Source: JACMLD01 sp040007355 (GTDB lineage Bacteria > Bacteroidota > Bacteroidia > Chitinophagales > Chitinophagaceae). Taken from it: a stretch of DNA of 9,266 nucleotides. Shown here piece by piece: positions 1 to 8,274 of the stretch; positions within the stretch are counted from its first letter, which is position 1, and each line of letters starts with the position of its first letter. The notes beneath the pieces are model-generated. The model saw only the letters and a program-made list of their open reading frames with translations. It was not told where the DNA came from and did not search any database. The DNA lies in assembly GCA_040007355.1 (NCBI GenBank), contig JBDTVE010000015.1, positions 1 through 9,266 of the forward strand. Direction: 5' to 3'. The translations under genes were made by a program, and so were the position numbers.

Positions 1-3000
1 TGGTAAAATTGTAGACGAACAGAATCATCCATTGTCTTTTGTTAGTGTTTCGGAGAAAGGATCGAAGAACACAACTATGTCTGGTGAAGATGGGAGTTAC
101 CGAATATCTGTTAGGTCTAAAGACGCAGTTATTGTATTTTCTTCAATGGGTTTTACTACAGAAGAATCTAAAGTAGGGAATCAAAAGGAAGTGAACAAGC
201 AATTAGTCCAATCAGTAAAAGCACTTTCAGATGTGGTGGTAGTTGGGTATGGCACACAAAGAAGCAGAAATGTCTCCGGAGCTGTTGCCCGCATTAGTGC
301 TAAAGAAATTAATCAAGTGGCTGTAGTAAGTGCCGATCAGGCTATTTTAGGCCGTGTTGCCGGTGTGCAGGTAAATCAGAATTCAGGCGAACCTGGGGGC
401 GAAATCTCAGTGCGAATTCGTGGTATTTCGTCTATCACTTCTGGTAGCGATCCGCTGATTGTAGTGGATGGCATTCCGCTGTCAGTTAACCTCAGAGCCA
501 TCAATCCTAATGATATTGAGAGTATAGACGTGTTGAAAGATGCAGCAGCTTCCGCCATTTATGGTTCCCGCGCATCTGCAGGAGTAATTCTTATTACCAC
601 TAAACGCGGAAAGGCTGGTAAGACAGCTATCAATATAGACGCGTATATGGGCATTCAAAAAGTCATTAAGAAAATTCCTGTTCTTAATGGACCAGAGTAT
701 GCAAAATTAGGTAATGAGAACCTGGTAAACGGTGGCGAGGCACCTAACCCCGCCTGGGCAAACCCAGCCTCGTTGCCGACTACAGACTGGCAGGATGCTT
801 TGTTCCGCAGTGCGCTTATGAACAATTATAATATTTCTGTGAGTGGTGGCAACGAAAAAGCCAGAACTTTTTTATCATTTGGTTATACCAACCAGGATGG
901 TATTATTCAAAGGTCAAACTATGAGCGTTATACATCACGCATTAATATGGATTATGATGTTTCAAGCAAGTTGAAACTTGGAGTGGATATTAATTTCAAC
1001 TTTGATAAAAACCGTAATCCAACTACACAAAATGCAGATGGAGGGGTAATTCTTGGCAACAGTGGTGGCGTGCTAGAAGCCAATCCAATTGACCCTGTTT
1101 ATACAACCACTGACGGACCCTTGGGTGATCATCTTATTGGTGTTAGAGGCTATGCTTTGCGGGCTAACACCCGTCCATCACAATGGTATATTACCAATAA
1201 TCCTATCTGGCGCAATGATTATTATACTGAAATTACCAGAGGGCAAAACACACAGCTATTAACGAATGCATTTGGCGAGCTGGAATTGATGAAAGGCCTT
1301 AAATTCAAATCGATTATAAGCTACAATATTGCTAACTCATTCGGTACTTACGGCCAGCCCTATCAACTACCTACCGCTATTGATCCTCAATCAAATGCCA
1401 GTTATCAGGAAAGTTGGAGTAAAGGCTCACAATGGAACTGGGTAAATACTTTAAATTATGAAAGGAGTTTCGGAGATCATAATTTTTCCTTTTTGATCGG
1501 AACAGATGCGTTAAAAGGTACAGGAGCATCCATACAAGGAAATGGAAGTGGCCAACCGGAAAATCAGCAATCATTAACGGCTACAACATCACAGAATAGA
1601 GTGACCGGAAGTGCTTATCCACCCTTTTCCTTGTTCTCCTATTTATCCCGTCTTAATTATAATTACAAAGAGAAGTACCTCCTCTCTTTGAATTTCAGAA
1701 GAGACGGTAGCTCTAAGTTTGCAGAAGAAAACCGCTACGGCAATTTTCCATCCGTTTCTGCAGCATGGAGAATATCACAGGAAGGCTTTATGAGCTCAAT
1801 GAATTTTATACAGGAACTTAAAATAAGGGGAAGTTACGGCTCTGTAGGTAATCAAAATATACCTGACTTGCAATTCTTGTCCACCTATACAAGCGACGGT
1901 GGAAGGCTTGGGTATTCCCTGGGAACTCCCCCAGCACTGGTTGGCGCCATCAGGCCTGGTGTGTTAGGCAATAAAGACATTTCGTGGGAAAAGAATACTG
2001 AGCAAAACATTGGTATAGATGCCATTTTGGCCAAAGGCATGTTTAATTTTTCAGTTGACTATTATGTAAAGAAACTTACTGATCTTTTAGGTACAGTACC
2101 CACACCTTATTATTCAACTCCTTACAATGGTTCATTTCTTGCTAACGCCTTCTCTATGGAGAACAAAGGCTTTGAACTTTTATTAGGGTTCAATAAAAAA
2201 GTAGGCGAAGTTCGGATAAACGCCAGTGCTAATTTTTCCACTATTAAAAATAAAGTTACTGGTCTTATTCCTGGAAATACGAGTGGTTATCTTCCCCAAA
2301 GCATTTCTGTAATCGGGGATAAGGATGGTGCAGAAACAAGAACCTATGTTGGCGAAGAAGTAGGTAATTTCTGGGGCTATATCTTTGACGGTATCATTCA
2401 AAATCAGGCCGAGCTTGATGGCAGTGGTATGAAAGGCCTTGGCTCTAAAGTAGGCGACAAGAAGTTTAAAGACATCAATGGACGAGACGCTAAAGGGAAT
2501 CTTACCGGCGTTCCTGATGGTAAGATAGACGGAGATGATAAGACCTTTATTGGAAATGGCACTCCGGGCTATATTTATGGCTTTAACCTGGGAGCCGAAT
2601 ATAAAGGGTTTGACTTTAACGCATTTTTTAACGGCCAGGGAGATGTACAAATTGCCAATATGACCGATGCTATCATGTATTCTATGAAATTTAATAATGG
2701 CCCAGGTTTAGTCAATGTAAACAAGGCTCTTTTGAATAGCTGGCACGGCGAAGGAACCAGTAACACGCTGCCACGTAATTCCTATGATGCTCCTTATATC
2801 AACCGCGCATTTGCATCAGATTATATTGAAAATGGCGCTTTTCTACGATTGAGAAATATACAATTAGGTTATTCACTACCTGCAGCAATTGCCGGCAAGG
2901 CAGGAATGAGCCGGGCCCGTATATATGTGTCTGCACAAAACCTGCTCACCATTACCCATTACAGTGGGTATGATCCCGAAGTTGGTAGTTCACTCGTTGG

Positions 3001-3085
3001 AAACAGAGTACAAACTGCAGGTGTTGACTTTGGCCGTTACCCAAGTGCCCGCATGTTTACGATTGGCATTAGTGCGCAATTTTAA
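1..3085 (+). CDS. SusC/RagA-family TonB-linked outer membrane receptor, 5' end cut by window
   Basis: Outer-membrane TonB-dependent transporter that, with its SusD partner, imports oligosaccharides or other large nutrients. The open frame reaches the window edge (first full codon at base 2), so the signal peptide is missing; 1,027 residues are visible. Numbering from the edge, residues 1-75 form a carboxypeptidase-regulatory-like domain (GKIVDEQ, then DGSYRISV and VFSSMGF). The SusC linker motif DVVVVGYG follows at about 77-84. The plug domain spans about 90-205 and carries the SusC/RagA signature (DPLIVVDGIPL from residue 150, then SIDVLKDAAASAIYGSR). The rest is the beta-barrel, ending in an aromatic residue (ISAQF), as outer-membrane barrels usually do. 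An Asp/Gly-rich loop near 824-848 (DINGRD, PDGKIDGDDK) is normal for the family. An in-frame TTG at base 32 is not the start, because domain homology continues upstream of it. The susD gene follows after 27 bp, presumably in one operon. Family assignment is secure; the substrate cannot be read from the sequence. Confidence 0.97.
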   Translation, partial: GKIVDEQNHPLSFVSVSEKGSKNTTMSGEDGSYRISVRSKDAVIVFSSMGFTTEESKVGNQKEVNKQLVQSVKALSDVVVVGYGTQRSRNVSGAVARISAKEINQVAVVSADQAILGRVAGVQVNQNSGEPGGEISVRIRGISSITSGSDPLIVVDGIPLSVNLRAINPNDIESIDVLKDAAASAIYGSRASAGVILITTKRGKAGKTAINIDAYMGIQKVIKKIPVLNGPEYAKLGNENLVNGGEAPNPAWANPASLPTTDWQDALFRSALMNNYNISVSGGNEKARTFLSFGYTNQDGIIQRSNYERYTSRINMDYDVSSKLKLGVDINFNFDKNRNPTTQNADGGVILGNSGGVLEANPIDPVYTTTDGPLGDHLIGVRGYALRANTRPSQWYITNNPIWRNDYYTEITRGQNTQLLTNAFGELELMKGLKFKSIISYNIANSFGTYGQPYQLPTAIDPQSNASYQESWSKGSQWNWVNTLNYERSFGDHNFSFLIGTDALKGTGASIQGNGSGQPENQQSLTATTSQNRVTGSAYPPFSLFSYLSRLNYNYKEKYLLSLNFRRDGSSKFAEENRYGNFPSVSAAWRISQEGFMSSMNFIQELKIRGSYGSVGNQNIPDLQFLSTYTSDGGRLGYSLGTPPALVGAIRPGVLGNKDISWEKNTEQNIGIDAILAKGMFNFSVDYYVKKLTDLLGTVPTPYYSTPYNGSFLANAFSMENKGFELLLGFNKKVGEVRINASANFSTIKNKVTGLIPGNTSGYLPQSISVIGDKDGAETRTYVGEEVGNFWGYIFDGIIQNQAELDGSGMKGLGSKVGDKKFKDINGRDAKGNLTGVPDGKIDGDDKTFIGNGTPGYIYGFNLGAEYKGFDFNAFFNGQGDVQIANMTDAIMYSMKFNNGPGLVNVNKALLNSWHGEGTSNTLPRNSYDAPYINRAFASDYIENGAFLRLRNIQLGYSLPAAIAGKAGMSRARIYVSAQNLLTITHYSGYDPEVGSSLVGNRVQTAGVDFGRYPSARMFTIGISAQF

Positions 3086-3112
3086 TAGATATTAAAACTA
3101 AAAACGAATAGT

Positions 3113-4633
3113 ATGAGAAAATTAGTAACAATGCTTTTGCTTACAATCATTACCTTACTAGGGTTATGGTCTTGTAAGAAAAGTTTTTTCGATGCAGCTT
3201 CTGTTGATGGAAGTATAACAGATGCTTCGGCTTTTAAAACCAAACCGGATTATGAAAAGGCCTTAATTGGTGCTTACGCCTCTCTTAGTGAGGGAAATGT
3301 AGGAGGAGATCTTTGGGTAGCGGTGCCTGGATGGATTTCACAGGACTGGGTAGATAATACTTTAAAACCAAAGCCTATTGAGAATTATATGAACACGGGG
3401 GCCTCACAATTTTTGGATTATTGGACCGGCCTTTATAAAATAGTTGGCAGTGCAAACCTTGAGATTGATAAGGTGGCAACTGCTCCTGAAGGTATATTAA
3501 CCGATAACGAGAAAAGCAGCCTGTCTGCACAGGCAAAATTTTTAAGAGGCTGGGCTTATTTCATGCTGGCAAGGGCTTACGGCGATGTGCCCATGCCACT
3601 GAACGCTTATACGGCTGAGCAAAACTCATTGAGTTGTACGCCAAATGCAGACGTATTTAAGCAGGTAGTAAAAGACCTGACAGAAGCAGCGGCCGTTTTG
3701 CCCGAATTAAATGACTGGTCCGCTGACGATAGAGGCAGAGCTACGAAAGGTGCTGCTCTGGCTTACCTGGCAAATGCTCAAATGTATTTAAAAGATTGGA
3801 CAAATGCTGATAAAGCATCCACAGACTTGTTTGCGCTTAATAAACCAAAGTATGAGTTAGCTGCCGACATACATGCACCTTTTTCCGTATTGAAGAAAAA
3901 TGACGATGATTATAAGAAGGAAAATATTTTTGAGGTGCAATACAGAGAAAAAGCAGGTGACAATTTTTATTGGGGCGATGTACCCAATGGGGGGCAGTTA
4001 CTGGCAGGTTCCACCAGTCCCAGAGATGTAGGTAACGATTGGGCCTCATGGGGCGGATGGGGCGAAGATATGATTAACAAAAAGCTGGTGGATGCCTATG
4101 ACACTGCTGATAAAAGGCGCAAGCAACTGGTAAAACTTAGAGGGGAAAGCTATAAAGGCGAGTTGATGGCTACAACCATGGGCCCTAATGATTGGGGAAC
4201 AAATGCAGCGGCCCAGAAAGATGTAGGCTATTCTACTAAATATTGGTTAGGAAATGACGGCGGTACATTAGCGCCACAAAACCTGCCCATGATGCGCTTC
4301 GCAGAGGTATTGCTAAACTATGCTGAGATATTGTTTATGGAAAGCAAACCTACTGAAGCTTATGCTGCCCTCAACCAGGTAAGAGCAAGGGCCAATGTTC
4401 CTGCTCTGCTGGTGTCTGCAACACCTGCTGTTTTTATGGCAGACCTTATGAGAGAACGGAGGTTTGAACTGATCTTTGAACCCAATCTATGGTTTCACTA
4501 TACCCGTACCGAAACAGCAGCAGCCTTTTTGCAAACGGTATATGGTATTACATGGCAGAAAAAATGGTCCCACTTTCCAATACCGGACAGGGAAAGAAGC
4601 GTTAACCCTAACCTATGTTCCAATGGATATTGA
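3113..4633 (+). CDS. SusD/RagB-family nutrient-binding outer membrane lipoprotein
   Basis: Surface lipoprotein of 506 residues that caps the SusC barrel and binds the glycan. The signal peptide is a short Met-Arg-Lys n-region, a Leu/Ile/Thr-rich core and a lipobox ending LWSC, with Cys21 as the lipidated residue. The SusD-like N-terminal domain covers roughly residues 22-220 and holds the hallmark helix AKFLRGWAYFMLARAYGD (about 139-156). The C-terminal SusD/RagB domain shows LPMMRFAEVLLNYAE (from about 391), the LNQVRARA helix, RRFELIFE, and the closing PIPDRERSVNPNL motif. Length is typical (450-600). The ATG at 3113 has an AT-rich leader with no Shine-Dalgarno, as expected in Bacteroidota, and gives an ideal signal peptide. 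It lies 27 bp after the susC stop and is followed by a hairpin terminator, so it looks like the last gene of the SusCD transcript. No damage is seen. The specific ligand is unknown. Confidence 0.96.
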   Translation: MRKLVTMLLLTIITLLGLWSCKKSFFDAASVDGSITDASAFKTKPDYEKALIGAYASLSEGNVGGDLWVAVPGWISQDWVDNTLKPKPIENYMNTGASQFLDYWTGLYKIVGSANLEIDKVATAPEGILTDNEKSSLSAQAKFLRGWAYFMLARAYGDVPMPLNAYTAEQNSLSCTPNADVFKQVVKDLTEAAAVLPELNDWSADDRGRATKGAALAYLANAQMYLKDWTNADKASTDLFALNKPKYELAADIHAPFSVLKKNDDDYKKENIFEVQYREKAGDNFYWGDVPNGGQLLAGSTSPRDVGNDWASWGGWGEDMINKKLVDAYDTADKRRKQLVKLRGESYKGELMATTMGPNDWGTNAAAQKDVGYSTKYWLGNDGGTLAPQNLPMMRFAEVLLNYAEILFMESKPTEAYAALNQVRARANVPALLVSATPAVFMADLMRERRFELIFEPNLWFHYTRTETAAAFLQTVYGITWQKKWSHFPIPDRERSVNPNLCSNGY

Positions 4634-4680
4634 TTAGCTGACAGAAATCTTTAAAGCAGCCAATCCGGTTTAGTTAACAT

Positions 4681-4713
4681 GGCACAGAGTATTACTCTGT
4701 GCCTTATTCTGTT
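4681..4713 (+). terminator. Probable intrinsic terminator after the SusCD pair
   Basis: GGCACAGAGT (4681-4690) and ACTCTGTGCC (4694-4703) are perfect reverse complements around a 3-base ATT loop. A moderately T-rich run (TTATTCTGTT) follows. The stem starts 47 bp after the susD stop. The structure is clear by eye; the interrupted T-tract makes the strength of termination uncertain. It would separate the SusCD transcript from the downstream propeller lipoprotein gene or reduce read-through into it. Confidence 0.62.
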
Positions 4714-4809
4714 AAAGTATAATAATATTTGATTTTTGCAAAACCTGTTTAGAAAATAAAAGACACAATGAATTAAACGACTTTTAAAAAGAAGTTATCG
4801 TTAATGCTT

Positions 4810-4817
4810 TATATTTT
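4810..4817 (+). promoter_or_regulatory. Weak candidate Bacteroidota -7 element upstream of the propeller lipoprotein gene
   Basis: TATATTTT matches the Bacteroidota -7 consensus TAnnTTTG at all but the last base and lies about 40 bp before the preferred ATG at 4856. No convincing -33 TTTG box is seen at the usual spacing. A promoter somewhere in 4704-4850 is expected because a terminator-like hairpin precedes it, but this exact site is tentative in such AT-rich sequence. Confidence 0.22.
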
Positions 4818-4855
4818 TAGAACTCAATTTTAAAGACTTGTTTTTGCATGCAACC

Positions 4856-7800
4856 ATGAAATATTTAAGTGTGAATCTGTTTTTCTTTATGCGAATTTTT
4901 ATTTTAATTTGGCTGATTTCATTTACATTTTCATGTAAGCGAAAATCTTCGGAAACCTTATTTCATGTAATCCCCTCAGCTATAAGCAATATTCATTTTT
5001 CAAACGACTTAAAACCTGATGACGGGCTTAATATACTTGACTATAACTATTTCTATAATGGTGGAGGCGTGTCAGCGGCTGATTTTAATAATGATGGGCT
5101 TACAGATTTATTTTTTACCGGAAACAAGGTGTCCAGTAAGCTGTATTTGAATAAAGGTAATTTTAAGTTTGAAGATATTACAGAAATAGCCGGAGTATCA
5201 ACCAAAAACTGGGCTACAGGTATTGCAGTTGCAGATGTAAATAATGATGGGTTGCAGGATATGTATATTTCCTATGCGGGGTATGCAAATCCTGATTTGA
5301 GAGTTCATCAACTCTTTATAAACAAAGGCATTGATAAAAATGGTATTCCGATATTTAACGATGAAGCGGCTGCCTACGGATTAGCTGATACAAGCTATAC
5401 TACCCAAGCTGTTTTTCTTGATTATGATAAAGATGGTGATTTGGATTTGTTGCTGGCCAATCATTACCAAGATATGGCTAATCCCAATAAGCCCAAACCA
5501 ATTTTAAACGATGGTAGTTCCTCCAGTAATGCAAAATTGTACAGAAATGACAATGGCCATTTTAAAGAAGTATCTAAAACTGCTGGCATTTTATCTGAGG
5601 GGTATAGCCTGGGAGTGGTAGTAAGTGACATCAATAATGACGGCTGGCCCGATATCTATTTCTCTAAAGATTTTGCTTTTGATGACGCACTTTATATCAA
5701 CAATAAAAATGGAACTTTTACTGAGAGTATTAAAAAATACGTTCAGCACACCTCTAGGTTTTCTATGGGCTGTGATATAGCTGATTACAATAACGATAGC
5801 TATCCAGATATCTTTACGGCCGACATGATGCCAGATGATAATGAGCGCCAAAAGATGATGAATATTGCCATGAATAACGACAGGTTTAATTACGCTTTGA
5901 GGCTAGGTTATTTGCCACAATATTCACGCAATATGTTACAGCTAAATAATGGGCCCGATGTAAAAGGAAACTACTCCTTTTCTGAAATTGGACAACTGGC
6001 AGGTGTTTATAAAACCGATTGGAGCTGGTCTGCCTTGTTTGCAGATTTGGATAATGACGGTTGGAAAGATTTGTATATTACCAATGGCATTCCACATGAT
6101 ATTACCAATAATGATTTTATTAATTATCGGTCTCAAAAAATAATGAATCGTTCTTCTATTTCCATTGAAGAAATGAAGAAAGATTTATTGAGTCAAATAG
6201 AAAAGCTAAAACCGGTTGATAAACCCAATTATGTTTTTGCTAATAATAAGGATTTAAGTTTTTCTGATAAAAGTGAAGAGTGGGGGCTTGCAGAAAAAGG
6301 GATGAGTAATGGCGCTGTATATGTTGATCTGGATAATGATGGCGACCTGGATATTGTTACCAATAACCTTAACAGCGAAGCTTCTGTTTTTAGGAACAGT
6401 AGCACCGAGGTTTCCTCGAATCATTTTATACGAATAAAGCTAACAGGACAATATGCATTTGGGGCAAAAATATTTGTAAAGAGTAATGGGTTACAGCAAT
6501 TTATAGAACATAATCCTTGTCATGGTTTTCAATCGTCACAAGATCCCATAGAGCATTTTGGTTTAGGTAAAGACAGTATTATTGATAAAGTAAAGGTAGT
6601 TTGGCTGGATGGGAAAGAGCAAACCATGCAACAGGTAAAATGCAACCAGTTACTAAATTTCAATTATAGTAATGCAAAGGCACCGACCGTAGAAGCAGTA
6701 ATTGCTTCAAAGCCGCAATCCATCTTTACGGATATTACCGAGCTGTCTGGCATTGATTTCACTCAACATCAAAGCGAATTTGAAGATTTTAATTTTGAAC
6801 CATTATTACCGCACCGCTTTTCAAGAAACGGTCCTTATGTATGTGTAGGGGATGTAGATAAAAACGGGCTGGATGATATATGGATTGGAGGGGCTGCAAA
6901 AATTGCCGGTAAATTAATGCTGCAGCAAAATGGCGGTAAGTTTTTAATCAAAGACATGCCCGATCCAGGTTATGAAGATATGGGTGGAGCATTTTTTGAT
7001 GCGGATAATGATGGAGATCTTGATTTGTATGTTGTTAGTGGCGGCAATGTGTACAATCCTGCTACACCCACATACGAAGATAGATTGTACCTGAATGATG
7101 GTAAAGGCGATTTTGTAAGAAGCAAAGATGCATTGCCAAAACTGTATAGTAGTGGGTCCGTAGTAGTTGTTAATGATTTTGATAAGGATGGCGATTTGGA
7201 TTTGTTTGTTGGGGGAAGGGTAGTGCCAACAAAGTACCCTACATCGCCACAAAGTTATTTACTACGAAACAATGGAAAGGGGCAATTTGAAGATATAACA
7301 GCACAGGTTTGTCCGGAGATTGGCAGTATCGGAATGGTAACATCTGCCATTTTTACCGACTACAATAATGACGGATACGCCGACTTAATAGTGGCTGGAG
7401 AATGGATGCCCGTTACTATTTTTAAAAATGAAAGGGGCATATTTAAAAAGTTGACCAATAATCCATTGATGCAGGCTTCAACGGGCTGGTGGTTTAGCCT
7501 TGCTGCTGCAGATATGGACAATGATGGAGATATGGATTTTGTGGCCGGTAACCTTGGTTTAAATAGTAAATACGGGGTCTCGCCATCAACCCCTATAAGT
7601 GTTTATGTCAAGGATTTTGATGGCAACGGTTTTACTGAACCTATTCTCACTTACTTTTTAAAAAATAAAGAGTATACAATTGCAGGTAGGGACCAGATTG
7701 CTTCGGTAATGCCTTCTATAAAGAAGCAATTTGAGACGTATTCTAAATTTGCCGCAGCAGATTTTAACCAGGTATTTCCTGCTGAAAAGCTGGAAGGCGC

Positions 7801-8191
7801 TGCAAAATTCAGTGTAACCAATTTCTCATCCGTTTACATAGAAAACAAAGGAAATGACCGATTTGAAATGCATCCCTTACCCATACAGGCTCAGTTTTCC
7901 GCAGTTCAATCCATCCAGTTAGCCGATTATGATAAGGATGGTAAAATGGATATTTTACTAGCAGGTAATTTTCACAGTCCGGATTTCATGACAGGCCGCT
8001 ATGACGCCTCTATTGGATTGATGCTAAAAGGTGATGGGAAAGGTGGATTTAAACCTTTATCCCCTACTGTTAGTGGTATTCACATTAATGGAGATGCACG
8101 CGCTTTGGCTACATTAAAGATCAGCAATGAAACGGTTGTTATAGCAGCAGTAAATGAAGGTAAGCTGCAAGTGTACAAGCTTAACAAATAA
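4856..8191 (+). CDS. FG-GAP/VCBS repeat lipoprotein with central ASPIC/UnbV domain (CRTAC1-like)
   Basis: Large predicted surface or periplasmic lipoprotein of 1,111 residues; no enzyme motif is visible and its role is unknown. Residue numbers here count from a TTG at 4838, 18 bp upstream. I prefer the ATG at 4856 (MKYLSVN). Another ATG at 4889 gives the shortest lipoprotein signal (MRIFILIWLISFTFSC). All three lead to the same lipobox Cys33. Asp-rich calcium loops of the form DxDxDGxxD start at about 82, 133, 195, 264, 316, 403 and 497. An ASPIC/UnbV domain follows at about 526-610 (HFIRIKL, FGAKIFV, HFGLG, KVVWLDGKEQ). Seven more loops start at about 672, 721, 780, 841, 892, 926 and 1030. 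The 7+7 pattern suggests two seven-bladed propellers. Some loops are degenerate (DYNNDSYPD, DVDKNGLDD, DFDGNGFTE). The gene lies after SusCD, is probably transcribed separately, and has a paralogue at 8801. Length fits Bacteroidota VCBS proteins of about 1,100 residues. Confidence 0.93.
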   Translation: MKYLSVNLFFFMRIFILIWLISFTFSCKRKSSETLFHVIPSAISNIHFSNDLKPDDGLNILDYNYFYNGGGVSAADFNNDGLTDLFFTGNKVSSKLYLNKGNFKFEDITEIAGVSTKNWATGIAVADVNNDGLQDMYISYAGYANPDLRVHQLFINKGIDKNGIPIFNDEAAAYGLADTSYTTQAVFLDYDKDGDLDLLLANHYQDMANPNKPKPILNDGSSSSNAKLYRNDNGHFKEVSKTAGILSEGYSLGVVVSDINNDGWPDIYFSKDFAFDDALYINNKNGTFTESIKKYVQHTSRFSMGCDIADYNNDSYPDIFTADMMPDDNERQKMMNIAMNNDRFNYALRLGYLPQYSRNMLQLNNGPDVKGNYSFSEIGQLAGVYKTDWSWSALFADLDNDGWKDLYITNGIPHDITNNDFINYRSQKIMNRSSISIEEMKKDLLSQIEKLKPVDKPNYVFANNKDLSFSDKSEEWGLAEKGMSNGAVYVDLDNDGDLDIVTNNLNSEASVFRNSSTEVSSNHFIRIKLTGQYAFGAKIFVKSNGLQQFIEHNPCHGFQSSQDPIEHFGLGKDSIIDKVKVVWLDGKEQTMQQVKCNQLLNFNYSNAKAPTVEAVIASKPQSIFTDITELSGIDFTQHQSEFEDFNFEPLLPHRFSRNGPYVCVGDVDKNGLDDIWIGGAAKIAGKLMLQQNGGKFLIKDMPDPGYEDMGGAFFDADNDGDLDLYVVSGGNVYNPATPTYEDRLYLNDGKGDFVRSKDALPKLYSSGSVVVVNDFDKDGDLDLFVGGRVVPTKYPTSPQSYLLRNNGKGQFEDITAQVCPEIGSIGMVTSAIFTDYNNDGYADLIVAGEWMPVTIFKNERGIFKKLTNNPLMQASTGWWFSLAAADMDNDGDMDFVAGNLGLNSKYGVSPSTPISVYVKDFDGNGFTEPILTYFLKNKEYTIAGRDQIASVMPSIKKQFETYSKFAAADFNQVFPAEKLEGAAKFSVTNFSSVYIENKGNDRFEMHPLPIQAQFSAVQSIQLADYDKDGKMDILLAGNFHSPDFMTGRYDASIGLMLKGDGKGGFKPLSPTVSGIHINGDARALATLKISNETVVIAAVNEGKLQVYKLNK

Positions 8192-8214
8192 TGTTATAAG
8201 GCCTTTGTAAGCTT
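8177..8214 (+). terminator. Possible weak hairpin at the end of the propeller lipoprotein gene
   Basis: AAGCTTAACAAA (8177-8188) can pair with TTTGTAAGCTT (8204-8214) if one base is bulged, leaving a 15-base loop that contains the TAA stop. The stem is AT-rich and the tract after it (TCCTAAATT) is not a proper T-run. It may act as a weak terminator or protect the 3' end of the mRNA, but chance is a real alternative. Confidence 0.2.
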
Positions 8215-8274
8215 TCCTAAATTATGTTTAAACAGATGCTACTATTATTTAGTTGCTGTTAGTTTGAACGAGCT

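Noticed and set aside
2183..2650. Antisense open frame of 155 codons inside the SusC gene
   Set aside because: It lies wholly opposite a strongly conserved coding region, shows no recognisable domain, and is expected by chance on the reverse strand of such sequence.
32..3085. Reading the SusC gene as complete from a TTG at base 32
   Set aside because: The carboxypeptidase-regulatory-like domain (GKIVDEQ) is already under way before base 32 and no signal peptide follows that codon, so the gene is simply cut by the window edge.
5081..7950. Recurrent short DNA repeats resembling AATAATGATGG, as a possible repeat array
   Set aside because: They encode the Asp/Asn-rich calcium loops of the FG-GAP repeats, are unevenly spaced and diverge at the DNA level. 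They are protein repeats, not CRISPR or satellite DNA.
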